Shown in pieces: positions 1-7,937 of a stretch of 64,000 bases of DNA; positions within the stretch are counted from its first letter, which is position 1; every line of letters starts with the position of its first letter. Source of the stretch: Pseudomonadota bacterium (GTDB lineage: Bacteria; Pseudomonadota; Gammaproteobacteria; Steroidobacterales; Steroidobacteraceae); assembly GCA_023391335.1 (NCBI GenBank), contig JAEWBG010000010.1:1-64000 (forward strand), in the 5' to 3' direction. Made by a program: the position numbers and the translations under genes. The notes under the pieces were generated by a model. The model had not been told where the DNA came from and did no database searches. It saw nothing but the letters and a program-made list of their open reading frames with translations.

Positions 1-622
1 CGCTTCGCGCAGGCCAGAGAAAGACAGAGAGAGAAGAGGGCAGCCGATCGTCGCTTGCGACTCTCGGCAGGCAAGCCTAACGGCAAGCAAGCCGTTGGCA
101 GGCGAGCGCTTCGCGCAGGCCAGAGAAGATACGAACACTGAAGAGTTGAGAGGGTAGCCGATCGTCGCGTACGACTCTCGGCAGGCGAGCCTAACGGCAA
201 GGTAAGCCGTTGGCAGGCGAGCGCTTCGCGCAGGCCAGAGAAAGGCAAAGAGCAAAGAGCAAAGAGCAAAGACAAAGATCCAGAAACGAAGGCCAGCCAC
301 TCGTCTGCGGATTCAATCAACGTCGTACCCGCACAGGCGGGTATCCATCCTATGAGATGAGCTCCCGCATGCGCGGGAGCGACGACTGCAGCATCGTATC
401 TATGCGTCGATATCTGATCGAATATTCCGCCGTCGCTGACGTGCACGTTCTGAGCCGCGTCCAGGCATCGTAGAGATGCAGCGGAGATTGATCAGTCGCA
501 TGACGCTGACATGTCGGTCATATAGGGCCTGTCCGCGGTAGAGATTCAGCACCTGCCAAGTCGCTCGTTCGATTCGGTTGCTAGGGATGTTGAGATGCCG
601 CGCGATTGCCTAAACTCCGCGC
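1..622. repeat. Gene-free region with two copies of a REP-like triple-hairpin element
   Basis: No convincing gene is seen here. Two near-identical units (about 49-125 and 162-239) read, on the minus strand, as three successive short hairpins: GCGCGAAGCGC, then AACGGC/GCCGTT, then a GCCGA-type palindrome. They are separated by purine-rich spacers (AGAGAAAG runs). Related copies occur near 14634-14715, 20006-20083 and 28386-28436. A different palindromic repeat of the form CCCGCNNNNGCGGG lies at about 323-390. The last 200 bases before the gene at 623 show nothing recognisable. Confidence 0.7.
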
Positions 623-1519
623 ATGAATACGCGTGTGTTGTGGCCGATCTGGTTGGCGGTACTTATGCTCACCGCTTGCAGTTCCACTCCGAGGCAAGCG
701 GCGGCGCCGAGGCCACATGCGGGAAAAATAAGTGCCGATCATTGGGCGCTCGCGGCGGTCGAGGCGATGCAAATCAAAGGCGACGCTGCACTTGCGCTCG
801 CCAATGTCCAGCGTGCGGTTCAAGCCGAACCGAAACGGGCCGATCTCACCTGGCTTTGGGTCAGCTTGTGTTTGCGATCGAATGGCTGCGCACCCGAGGC
901 AATTGAAATGCGTCTGCGCAAATTGGATCCGGGCAATACGGCGGTCTGGCTTGCACCGCTTGCACGGGCGCAAACCGACAAGGACATGCGCAGCGAAGCG
1001 GAAATTCTCGACACGATCGGGAAAGGTGAACGCTTCGACGTGTACTGGAATTCGCTATTGTGGCGGTTGACACAAGTGCGTGCGAGCGCCGCGCCGAAAG
1101 ATCAGCGGCTGCCGACCACCGCCGCCCTGAACGATGTCGCGAAAATGCTTTCCGCGGTCATTTTGCCCTCGCTGCAACCTTTAGCGAACGCGTGCAGCAG
1201 CGAGCGTGTGAGTCAAAGCATCGTTGCTGCTCGATGCAAGCAAGTCGCTAGAGTGCTGGAAAACGGCGATAGCTATGCAGCCGAAGCGATTGGCTTGGGG
1301 ATCGAACAGCGTATTTACCCGGAAGGGTCGCCGGAAGGCGTTGCACTCGCCGATCGCATTCAGAATCTGCGCTATCGCCGTGACACCGCGGCAGCAGTGA
1401 TCGAATCGCAAGTCGAACGCGAGAAGTTCTCGCTCCAATATCTAGAACTGCTGAAGAAACTCCGCCGGGAACAGGACGTTACCGATGCGATTCTGCGGTG
1501 GTCAGGGGAAGGCAAGTAA
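623..1519 (+). CDS. Hypothetical lipoprotein
   Basis: I do not recognise a family. The 298-residue product starts with a typical lipoprotein signal: a hydrophobic stretch over residues 5-16, then the lipobox LTAC with Cys19, so it is probably anchored in the inner or outer membrane. The rest is soluble and mostly helical in composition (for example ALALANVQRAVQAEPKRADL near residues 55-75), which hints at a TPR-like alpha-solenoid; that is inference. It is monocistronic and ends right at a GTCACNNGTCAC-type repeat (1519-1611). Confidence 0.75.
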   Translation: MNTRVLWPIWLAVLMLTACSSTPRQAAAPRPHAGKISADHWALAAVEAMQIKGDAALALANVQRAVQAEPKRADLTWLWVSLCLRSNGCAPEAIEMRLRKLDPGNTAVWLAPLARAQTDKDMRSEAEILDTIGKGERFDVYWNSLLWRLTQVRASAAPKDQRLPTTAALNDVAKMLSAVILPSLQPLANACSSERVSQSIVAARCKQVARVLENGDSYAAEAIGLGIEQRIYPEGSPEGVALADRIQNLRYRRDTAAAVIESQVEREKFSLQYLELLKKLRREQDVTDAILRWSGEGK

Positions 1520-1611
1520 GTCACAGGTGACGGGTCACGGGTCACGGGCTCGAAAGAGCAACGTCGGTGTGGGAGTCTGACTTCTGACCTGTGACCTGTG
1601 ACCTGTGACGG
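1519..1611. repeat. GTGACCTGTGAC-type inverted repeat between convergent genes
   Basis: The left arm (about 1520-1548) is built of GTCACGG units. The right arm (about 1586-1609) is three GACCTGT-type units in the opposite sense, so the stretch could fold into a long imperfect hairpin. It begins at the stop codon of the upstream lipoprotein gene and lies in the gap between two convergent genes. The same GTGACN repeat family is found at 20104-20140, 28350-28380, 52616-52640 and 59329-59532. Confidence 0.7.
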
Positions 1612-1652
1612 GGGGATGCAGCCTGACCGTGCAGCCCCAACGCGTCGTGCCG

Positions 1653-2108
1653 CTACGAGCGCTTAAAGCTATGCTTCAACCGGCTCGCCTCATCATGTCC
1701 CGCCTTCACTGAGCCATATGCGCGAACGACGGCGTCGCGAACTTCCGGTGAGAGCTCTTCATCTTCGAGCGCATCCTCATATTTGGCCTTGAGGTAGTCC
1801 TCGCCGCGCTCCACTTCCTCGATCACGTTCTGGTCGCCCTTGGTCAGGTGGTCGCGCAGATCCAAAAACTTTCGATGAGCTGCAGCCAATACAGATCCAT
1901 CGTCATCGGGTGTGCCGCCCAGGACGCGGACCTGGCCTTGCAAGTCGCTGACGACTTGGCGGCGTTGATCGGCGAATTGGGCAAACAACGATTTGTATTG
2001 CGATGCACCGGCATTCGAGGCCGCCTGGCGATAGCCGTCCGCACTGTCGAGCGTGGTTTCGATCAGGTTGTTGAGCACCTTGATGTCGTGTTCGGTCGCG
2101 CGTGCCAT
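1653..2108 (-). CDS. PA2169/DUF2383 four-helix-bundle protein
   Basis: The 151-residue product matches the DUF2383 (PA2169) family by recall: LNNLIETTLDSADGY near the N-terminus, then SLFAQFADQRRQVVSDLQ and EDYLKAKYEDAL, a ferritin-like four-helix layout. The biochemical role of the family is not established; members are often stress-associated. The start at 2108 was chosen because GGAGG sits about 7 bases upstream of this ATG on the minus strand and the family begins near here. An in-frame ATG at 2159 would add 17 unconserved residues. It is transcribed alone. Confidence 0.85.
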   Translation of the reverse strand: MARATEHDIKVLNNLIETTLDSADGYRQAASNAGASQYKSLFAQFADQRRQVVSDLQGQVRVLGGTPDDDGSVLAAAHRKFLDLRDHLTKGDQNVIEEVERGEDYLKAKYEDALEDEELSPEVRDAVVRAYGSVKAGHDEASRLKHSFKRS

Positions 2109-2262
2109 AGCAAATCCTCCGGTCGATGGGTTCGCGTTCTTAACGCCTGGGTGGGGCAAATGTTCGTCTCACCGGCTGCAATCCGGCGTTCGCCGGTGAC
2201 TGCTGGCCGCGAGCGGGCGTTCCGCCGTATGGTGCAAATCAGAGACTTAAGGTGGAACTTCG

Positions 2263-2670
2263 ATGAGTAGGCGGCAAACGCGCGAGGGGCACTCGCATTT
2301 CGTGCTCGGCATCATTCTTCTGTGCTTCGGTGGCGTGCTGCTGGCGCTGAACTTGGGGCTCGATGTTCCGTGGCATCTGTGGAAATACTTTCCAGTACCG
2401 ATGATTGCGTTCGGGTTGTGGGGAATCCTAAGCCCCGGCCGCGATTTGGACCGCATCGGCGGCCTGTGGCTGCTCACAAACGGTGTGTATTGCTTGATTG
2501 GGATGTTTCAGCTTTTCGGTTTGGGTTGGGGTACGGCCTGGCCGATCTACATCATCACGCTTGGGATCACGGTGCTGGCGCGACAGGACGGCGGGTTCGT
2601 CTGCCGCACGCTCGACCGCAAGGAGCAGGACGCGCCGTTTCAGCAGGCCGAGCGATCAGGTGATCGATGA
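2263..2670 (+). CDS. LiaF-like/DUF5668 membrane protein
   Basis: A 135-residue protein with about four hydrophobic segments (roughly residues 14-32, 38-55, 66-80 and 85-105). Its motif LGIILLCFGGVLLALNLG resembles the LiaF transmembrane region (DUF5668). It overlaps the next gene by four bases (ATGA at 2667-2670), so the two are translationally coupled. In the LiaFSR systems of Firmicutes, LiaF restrains the kinase. Here the neighbouring kinase is LytS-like, so a regulatory or envelope-sensing role is inferred from context. Confidence 0.8.
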   Translation: MSRRQTREGHSHFVLGIILLCFGGVLLALNLGLDVPWHLWKYFPVPMIAFGLWGILSPGRDLDRIGGLWLLTNGVYCLIGMFQLFGLGWGTAWPIYIITLGITVLARQDGGFVCRTLDRKEQDAPFQQAERSGDR

Positions 2671-3383
2671 GCGACGAACGTCCTAACTCGGCGCCTTCTT
2701 CACCGCGGCTGATTATCGGGCTGATCATCATCGCCATCGGCGCTTCGATGCTGGCCGATAACCTCGGCTGGTTCAGTGCCCGCTTCCTATTGAGAACGCT
2801 CTGGCCGCTTGCACTGGTTGCAATTGGCGTTGCCATGGTGCGCGAGTCGACATCGCGCAATCGTCCGTGGGGATGGGTGTTCATTGTCGTCGGCGCGTGG
2901 AATTTGCTCGACAACTTCGGATGGCTGCACATCAGCGTGTGGCATGTGCTGTTCCCGGCCATCTTGCTCTTCGTCGGCGGCACGTTAGTTTGGCGGGCGC
3001 GCCACGCCGAATTGAAATCGACCGATCCGATTCCTGCCGGGGAAGAGCACGCGGAATATGCGCGCACTGTCGCCTTCATGTCGTTCTCGGATATTCGCCC
3101 AGTGTCACGTCCCTTTCGTGGCGCCGATTTGAGCGCAATCATGGGCGGCGTGCGGCTCGATTTGCGTGATGCACGCATGGAAGGCGAAGTAGCGACACTC
3201 GATCTGTTTGCGTTCTGGGGCGGTATCGAAATTCTGCTGCCGCCGGATTGGACCGTGAGCAGCCGCGTGACGACGTTCATCGGCGGATTCTTCGACAGCC
3301 GCCGGCCGACGAGCGTGGTGCCAACCAAAACGCTAATCGTGCGTGGCACGAACATCATGAGCGGCATCGAAGTTAAGAACTAA
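2667..3383 (+). CDS. LiaF-like membrane protein with C-terminal LiaF domain
   Basis: The 238-residue product has an N-terminal membrane region of about four hydrophobic segments (LIIGLIIIAIGASML first). The cytoplasmic C-terminal part (about residues 130-238) carries the pattern FRGADLSAIMGGVRLDLRDA typical of LiaF/YvqF C-terminal domains. It follows its shorter paralogue with a four-base overlap and precedes the histidine kinase by ten bases, so all three are probably cotranscribed. It may modulate the kinase in response to cell-envelope state, by analogy with LiaF; the direct partner here is inferred. Confidence 0.83.
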   Translation: MSDERPNSAPSSPRLIIGLIIIAIGASMLADNLGWFSARFLLRTLWPLALVAIGVAMVRESTSRNRPWGWVFIVVGAWNLLDNFGWLHISVWHVLFPAILLFVGGTLVWRARHAELKSTDPIPAGEEHAEYARTVAFMSFSDIRPVSRPFRGADLSAIMGGVRLDLRDARMEGEVATLDLFAFWGGIEILLPPDWTVSSRVTTFIGGFFDSRRPTSVVPTKTLIVRGTNIMSGIEVKN

Positions 3384-3393
3384 GCTTGCGCCC

Positions 3394-4452
3394 ATGCATC
3401 CGCTGCTCATACGACGTAGCCGCATTCTTTTATATCTAGCGGTTTGGATCGTTTTCGGCCTGCTGATCACGGTCGTGCTCGTGTACGGCGGGCGCGCGCC
3501 CACGCGTTGGTCGATTGAATTCGCCGTGCCGCTCGCGGTCCTTCTCGGCCTGCAGTCGCTGTCGTTTTGGTACCTCGTCCAATCGCTGCCGCCGGACACG
3601 ACATCGGTCATCCGCTTGAGCGTCATTTGGCTGCTTGCTGGCGTCATCTCGTTGGCGGCCTGGCTTGCTGCCAGCTACGGATGGGCCATGTGGTTGTTGC
3701 CGCCCGGCGAGAGCTATCCCGAATCGGCCTGGGGCATCGTTCCCTTGCTCGCATTTGCGGGTGCGATCGGCATCTCACTTGCGGTGCTCGGGCACTACTT
3801 GGGCGGCGCATTCCAGCGTTCTCGCATTGCGGAGAAGCGTGCGCTCGAGCTGCAAGTCTTGGCGCAAGAAGCCGAACTCAAATCGCTGCGCGCGCAACTC
3901 GATCCGCATTTCTTATTCAATAGCCTCAATTCAGTGGCGGCGCTCATCGGGCTCGATGCGGCGAAAGCACGCGAGATGTGCTTCTTGATGGCGCAGTTCT
4001 TCCGCAAGAGTCTGACGCTGGCACGCGAGAAATCGATTCCGCTGAGCGAAGAGGTCTCGCTCGTACAGACGTTCTTGGCGATCGAACGAGTGCGCTTCGG
4101 CGAACGCTTGCGAGCGACTTTCGAGATCGCGGACGACGTTCGCGAGGTGCAAGTCCCGCCGCTCGTGCTGCAACCGCTCATCGAAAATGCGGTGCATCAC
4201 GGTGTGGCGCACTTGTTGGAAGGCGGCGAGATCTGCGTGCAGGCACGCAAGCGCGACACCTTTCTGGAATTGGTCGTCGGTAATCCTTGCGATCCGGATC
4301 GTCCGCCGTCGCGCGGTACAGGCGTAGGACTCAGCAATGTACGATCGCGCGTAGAAACGTTGTGCGGCCATCGCGCCAGTGTCGATGTCGATGCGCGCGA
4401 TGAGTTCTTTCAGGTTTCGATTTTGCTCCCGGCCGTCGGTACAGGAGGCTAG
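3394..4452 (+). CDS. LytS/YehU-type sensor histidine kinase
   Basis: A 352-residue inner-membrane kinase. Four to five hydrophobic segments fill residues 10-150. A coiled linker (EKRALELQVLAQEAELKSL) leads to the His_kinase box QLDPHFLFNSLNS, with the phospho-accepting His near residue 172. The ATP-binding part shows the N box PLIENAVHHG and the G box GTGVGLSNVRSR. This is the LytS/YpdA class (PF06580 plus HATPase_c), which pairs with LytTR regulators; such a regulator follows after two bases. No extracellular ligand domain is seen, so sensing probably occurs in the membrane, possibly with the LiaF-like proteins. Confidence 0.92.
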   Translation: MHPLLIRRSRILLYLAVWIVFGLLITVVLVYGGRAPTRWSIEFAVPLAVLLGLQSLSFWYLVQSLPPDTTSVIRLSVIWLLAGVISLAAWLAASYGWAMWLLPPGESYPESAWGIVPLLAFAGAIGISLAVLGHYLGGAFQRSRIAEKRALELQVLAQEAELKSLRAQLDPHFLFNSLNSVAALIGLDAAKAREMCFLMAQFFRKSLTLAREKSIPLSEEVSLVQTFLAIERVRFGERLRATFEIADDVREVQVPPLVLQPLIENAVHHGVAHLLEGGEICVQARKRDTFLELVVGNPCDPDRPPSRGTGVGLSNVRSRVETLCGHRASVDVDARDEFFQVSILLPAVGTGG

Positions 4453-4454
4453 TT

Positions 4455-5195
4455 GTGCGTGTGTTGATCGTCGATGACGAAATGCTGGCTCGATCGATTT
4501 TGAGTGAGCATCTGAACAAGGTGCCGGACATCGAGATCATCGGCCAGGCCGCCAACGGTTTCGAGGCCGTCAAGCTTGCCGAGGAGCTCTCGCCCGATCT
4601 GATGTTCCTAGACATTCAGATGCCGAAGCTATCGGGGTTCGAGGTGCTGGAGCTGTTAGGCGACCGCGCGCCGGTTGTGATTTTCACTACAGCGCACGAT
4701 GAGTTCGCGCTGCGTGCGTTCGAAGTGCATGCCGTCGATTATCTGCTCAAGCCCGTCGAGCCGCCGAGATTGGCCGCTGCCGTCGAGCGCGCCGCGGAGC
4801 GATTGCGCGCACGCGTGCCGCCACCTTCGGGGCAGCAGCTTGCGGCCGCTGCGCGTCCGCCCGGACGTTCTCTAGAACGTGTTTTGATTCGTCATGAAGG
4901 ACGAGTGCACGTTTTGCCACTCGAGAGAATCGACTTTGTCGAAGCGCAAGATGATTACCTCTCGTTCTCGGTCGGCGGCAAGCGTTTGCGCAAACAGCAA
5001 ACGATGAGCGACTTGGAATCGCAGTTGGACGCGACTCGCTTCGTGCGCATCCACCGCTCCTTCATTCTGAATGTAGAGCGATTGGCGCGTATCGATCTGT
5101 ATGGCAAGGACAGTTGGCTTGCAATCTTGTCCGACGGCACCAAGTTGCCGATGTCAAGAACCGGACATGCGAAGTTGAAGGAACTGATTGGTTGA
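4455..5195 (+). CDS. LytTR-family response regulator
   Basis: The 246-residue product has an N-terminal receiver domain (VLIVDDEMLARS; the phospho-acceptor Asp in FLDIQMPKLSG near residue 53; Lys in LLKPVEPP). After a proline-rich linker comes a C-terminal LytTR DNA-binding domain (about residues 137-245, with FVEAQDDYLSF and RFVRIHRSFILNVERL). The start is a GTG at 4455 preceded by a good ACAGGAGG site (4441-4448). It is the cognate regulator of the kinase just upstream. Its targets are unknown, though autoregulation of the LiaF-like operon is plausible. Confidence 0.93.
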   Translation: MRVLIVDDEMLARSILSEHLNKVPDIEIIGQAANGFEAVKLAEELSPDLMFLDIQMPKLSGFEVLELLGDRAPVVIFTTAHDEFALRAFEVHAVDYLLKPVEPPRLAAAVERAAERLRARVPPPSGQQLAAAARPPGRSLERVLIRHEGRVHVLPLERIDFVEAQDDYLSFSVGGKRLRKQQTMSDLESQLDATRFVRIHRSFILNVERLARIDLYGKDSWLAILSDGTKLPMSRTGHAKLKELIG

Positions 5196-5221
5196 ACCTG
5201 TTGGTTGGTAGAGGTGCAGCT

Positions 5222-5488
5222 ATGAACGAGCAAGATCCCAAGCGCGAAGAGTTCGCATTTTCCAGCGGCAATCTGCTCGCAAAGATTCGCGAGATCATTC
5301 ACGCCGGCAATATCAGACGCATCATCATCAAGAACGAAGAAGGTCGCGTGCTCATCGATATTCCGCTGACCGTGGGCGTTGTCGGCACACTGCTCGCGCC
5401 GCAACTCGCCGCGATTGGTGCCATCGCCGCTCTCGTATTGAAGGGCTCGATCGTGATTGAGAAGGAAGGCGTAAACAACTTGGTTTGA
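5222..5488 (+). CDS. DUF4342 domain protein
   Basis: A small 88-residue protein: a charged N-terminus, the amphipathic segment LLAKIREIIHAGNIRRIII, then a hydrophobic stretch (VGVVGTLLAPQLAAIGAIAALV) and a short tail. This matches DUF4342, a family often found next to LiaF-like and PspC-type envelope genes; its molecular function is unknown. The ATG at 5222 follows a GAGGTG site. An upstream start at 5114 would lie inside the regulator gene. It is probably the last gene of the five-gene operon beginning at 2263. Confidence 0.8.
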   Translation: MNEQDPKREEFAFSSGNLLAKIREIIHAGNIRRIIIKNEEGRVLIDIPLTVGVVGTLLAPQLAAIGAIAALVLKGSIVIEKEGVNNLV

Positions 5489-5887
5489 TGCATCACGGGC
5501 GCCGAGCAAGACGTCGGACAAGGACGTTAGAATCCGGACGCAACACAAAGACCACAAGGAGGTGCATAAAGGAAGTCAGCTTCCGCTCTACCGACGTAGG
5601 CTGCTGCGAGGGATCCAGGCAGCGCCGGGACACGGCAGGCCCTTTCGAATCGTCCCCTGTTGGCTCACATCCGTTAAGCGGTCTCCGGCCAGAACCGGCC
5701 GTTCGAAATCGCGAGCACGATAGTCCGAACGTCCTCGCTGCACGTTTCAACTGGCCTCCCGCACTGGTCATTTTTGCTCTCCTTGCGCGCTTTGTGTTGC
5801 GTCCGATGCATCGTGTCGTCCGCGGAGCGGAACATCTCGCCTGCCGCAACACTCTATGTGGATTCCCTCTAGGTTGGCGGTAGCCCG
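5489..5887. repeat. Intergenic repeat element with GACGCAACACAAAG terminal inverted repeats
   Basis: No gene is seen. The element spans about 5536-5804. Its left end is GGACGCAACACAAAG with a purine-rich follow-on (ACCACAAGGAGG). Its right end is the inverse (TTTGTGTTGCGTCC at 5791-5804, preceded by CTCCTTGCGCGC). The interior carries short palindromes such as CCGGCCAGAACCGGCCG. Elements with the same ends occur at 11934-12084 and 14332-14616, with single ends elsewhere, so this looks like a dispersed non-coding family. Confidence 0.65.
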
Positions 5888-6799
5888 ATGTCCTTTGCAA
5901 AGTCGCTGGCGGGCACATTGTTAGGAGTGATGTGTGCCTGTACGGGAGCGGTATGGGCCGCTCCGACGCATAAAAATCCGGCCCAACATGATCCGGCCCA
6001 AAAAGATCAGGCCCAAAAAGATCGGGCCATGGACGCGAAGATGGAGCTCTACGCGAGTTTGGTCGCCGCGGACCTGCCGGCCCGCGCGCAAGACACCCTG
6101 CAAAAAATGGATGGCCTGCCGCGGCGCCTCTTGGCGTCCCGCTCTTACTTGCGTTTTGAAGACCGTATCGACAGCAGATGGAGTTGGACGGCCGAACAGA
6201 TCGAGGCGTTCACCCACAAGCGTGAGTACCGCGCCCTGCTGAAAGAGGTGAACGCCATCCGCGCGCGCTTCGAGGAGCAAAATCCGGGCTATACGCTGTA
6301 CGCGAATACCAAAGTGCGCAGCCTCGACACTCAACTCGCGCGCTGGAATTCGAATCGCTACGTCGCACGCGTCGCCCAATCACTCCAACGGGCTGTGCTG
6401 CGCGAACTGCAAAAGCCCGCTTACGAAGGCGACCCCGACCAAGCAGATGTGGAACGGTTTGCGAAGTTCTTGCGCAACTGGCATCCAAGTCGTGCAGCGC
6501 CCTTGGCCACACCCGGACTGTCGCTTCACGGCCAACTGCGTGCAATTGATTTCCAGGTGGTGCAGGCCGGCAAGACCGTTGCGTCGGCTGACATTTCCGT
6601 CTCGCAATCGATATGGGAAGATCAGGGCTGGTCGGCGAAACTGCAGAACGCGATGACGAATACTCACTTCGTCGGTCCGCTGCAAACACCTCACGAGCCT
6701 TGGCACTATGAATACGTCGCACCGATTCGCACTGCAGAAACCTCTGAGGCAACCGCTGGCGGTTCAGGAATCGCCAATCGACCGACGGCTTCGCGCTAG
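5888..6799 (+). CDS. Hypothetical exported protein
   Basis: A 303-residue product of unknown family. It has a signal peptide (hydrophobic residues 7-22, likely cleavage after VWA), then a low-complexity repeat HDPAQKDQAQKDRA (about residues 33-46) encoded by a nearly exact DNA tandem repeat of GATCNGGCCCAAAAA units. The remainder is helical and rich in Arg and Glu, without cysteines or known motifs. It probably acts in the periplasm. The next gene (DUF4136 lipoprotein) overlaps or closely follows it, so the two may be cotranscribed. Confidence 0.65.
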   Translation: MSFAKSLAGTLLGVMCACTGAVWAAPTHKNPAQHDPAQKDQAQKDRAMDAKMELYASLVAADLPARAQDTLQKMDGLPRRLLASRSYLRFEDRIDSRWSWTAEQIEAFTHKREYRALLKEVNAIRARFEEQNPGYTLYANTKVRSLDTQLARWNSNRYVARVAQSLQRAVLRELQKPAYEGDPDQADVERFAKFLRNWHPSRAAPLATPGLSLHGQLRAIDFQVVQAGKTVASADISVSQSIWEDQGWSAKLQNAMTNTHFVGPLQTPHEPWHYEYVAPIRTAETSEATAGGSGIANRPTASR

Positions 6800-7337
6800 G
6801 CCATCCACCCGCACGACTTTGCTCGTCAGCGCGGTCGCTGCGCTCATGTGCTCCGCATGTGCTTCGCAAAAATCCGCGGTCCGAGTCGATCAAGCGGAAA
6901 CGCCGAAACTCTGCAACACGTTTGCGTGGCATGAGCCATCCAAAGGTCCGGCATCCTTGATGGCGCAACGTATTCAGCGCACTGCGATGGCGACGATGCG
7001 GAACAAGGGATACCAAACCGAAAGCGGTGCGGCGGACTGCAAACTCAGCTACGCCTATTCAAGTTATGAACTCGCCAAGCCCAAGCCGAGCGTTGGCGTC
7101 GGGGCTGTCGGCGGGAGTGGCGGAGTCGGCGGTGGAATCGGCATCAGCTTGCCGCTAGGTCGTCATCCGACGCAGCACGCGACATTGACGCTCGATGTAA
7201 TCGATTCAGCGACGAACTCTCAAGTGTGGAGCGGCACGCTCGAGGCCGATTTGGACAAAGCCGATCCCAGCGACCAAGAACTTCAGAAGATGATCGAGAC
7301 CATCTTGGCGCGCTATCCCGATCGTGCGTCCAAGTAG
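6708..7337 (+). CDS. DUF4136 family lipoprotein
   Basis: The product contains a lipoprotein signal (LLVSAVAALMCSACAS) and a DUF4136-type body: CNTFAWHEPSKGP, IQRTAMATMRNKGYQ, a Gly-rich turn, and TLTLDVIDSATNSQVWSGT. Family members are envelope lipoproteins of unknown function. The ATG at 6708 would put 92 bases inside the preceding gene and leave a 35-residue charged leader before the signal. A TTG at 6819, just after the upstream stop at 6799, would give a normal signal peptide and may be the true start. A second DUF4136 protein is encoded at 33042. Confidence 0.75.
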   Translation: MNTSHRFALQKPLRQPLAVQESPIDRRLRARPSTRTTLLVSAVAALMCSACASQKSAVRVDQAETPKLCNTFAWHEPSKGPASLMAQRIQRTAMATMRNKGYQTESGAADCKLSYAYSSYELAKPKPSVGVGAVGGSGGVGGGIGISLPLGRHPTQHATLTLDVIDSATNSQVWSGTLEADLDKADPSDQELQKMIETILARYPDRASK

Positions 7338-7562
7338 ACACTGCAGTCGCGACGCTTGCACGTCTTTACACTCAATCTGCGCTACCAGAACTCCGAGTTC
7401 TCCGTGTTCTCCTTGTGAGATTCCGTTTTCTTCTCTTGGTGCTCGAGTGACTGGGTGATCGGGAAAGTGAACAGGGGTTGACAGTACCGACCTGCGCCCT
7501 GCGTCACAGTTCGGGCAATGTGCCGCAAGTAACCTGCGGCGCGGTTAGACCTGGAGGGTCCA

Positions 7563-7937
7563 ATGCTGATTCGTGCCGCAGCGTTAGCAGCGATCATGAG
7601 TTTGCTGGTTGCCTGCTCAAACACACCTCGCGCGGAGCATCGGGATTTGAGCGGCCGATGGCTTTTAACGACGACCAGCAAAGTCGGTTCTCAAGATTTA
7701 GATCTCATCATCCATCAATCTGGCGATGAGCTTACTGGGACGGTCGTCAGTCCGATGGGTGAAGTGCCTTACACCGGTCACGTCAAGGGCACCGGCGTGA
7801 CGTTCGGATTTACGCTGCGCGCTGCCGGGCGCGATCTCAACATCAAATACTTCGGGCAAGTCGAAGGCGACACCATGAAGGGCAGCACCAGCTTCGATGC
7901 CTTCGGACAGGGCACCTTCATCGCGCATCGAAAATAG
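7563..7937 (+). CDS. Hypothetical small lipoprotein
   Basis: The 124-residue product has a clear lipobox (LLVAC, Cys18). The body begins LSGRWLLTTTSKVGSQDLDL and continues with alternating beta-type segments (GDELTGTVVSPMGEVPYTG, GDTMKGSTSFDAFGQGTF), suggesting a small beta-barrel or lipocalin-like fold; this is inference. GGAGGG lies just before the ATG. Its 3' end overlaps the 3' end of the convergent YdjM-like gene by 20 bases. Confidence 0.75.
   Translation: MLIRAAALAAIMSLLVACSNTPRAEHRDLSGRWLLTTTSKVGSQDLDLIIHQSGDELTGTVVSPMGEVPYTGHVKGTGVTFGFTLRAAGRDLNIKYFGQVEGDTMKGSTSFDAFGQGTFIAHRK

Noticed and set aside
1..239. Possible CRISPR array in the first tandem repeats
   Set aside because: The units are about 110 bases, have three internal hairpins, recur elsewhere singly and have purine-rich low-complexity spacers.
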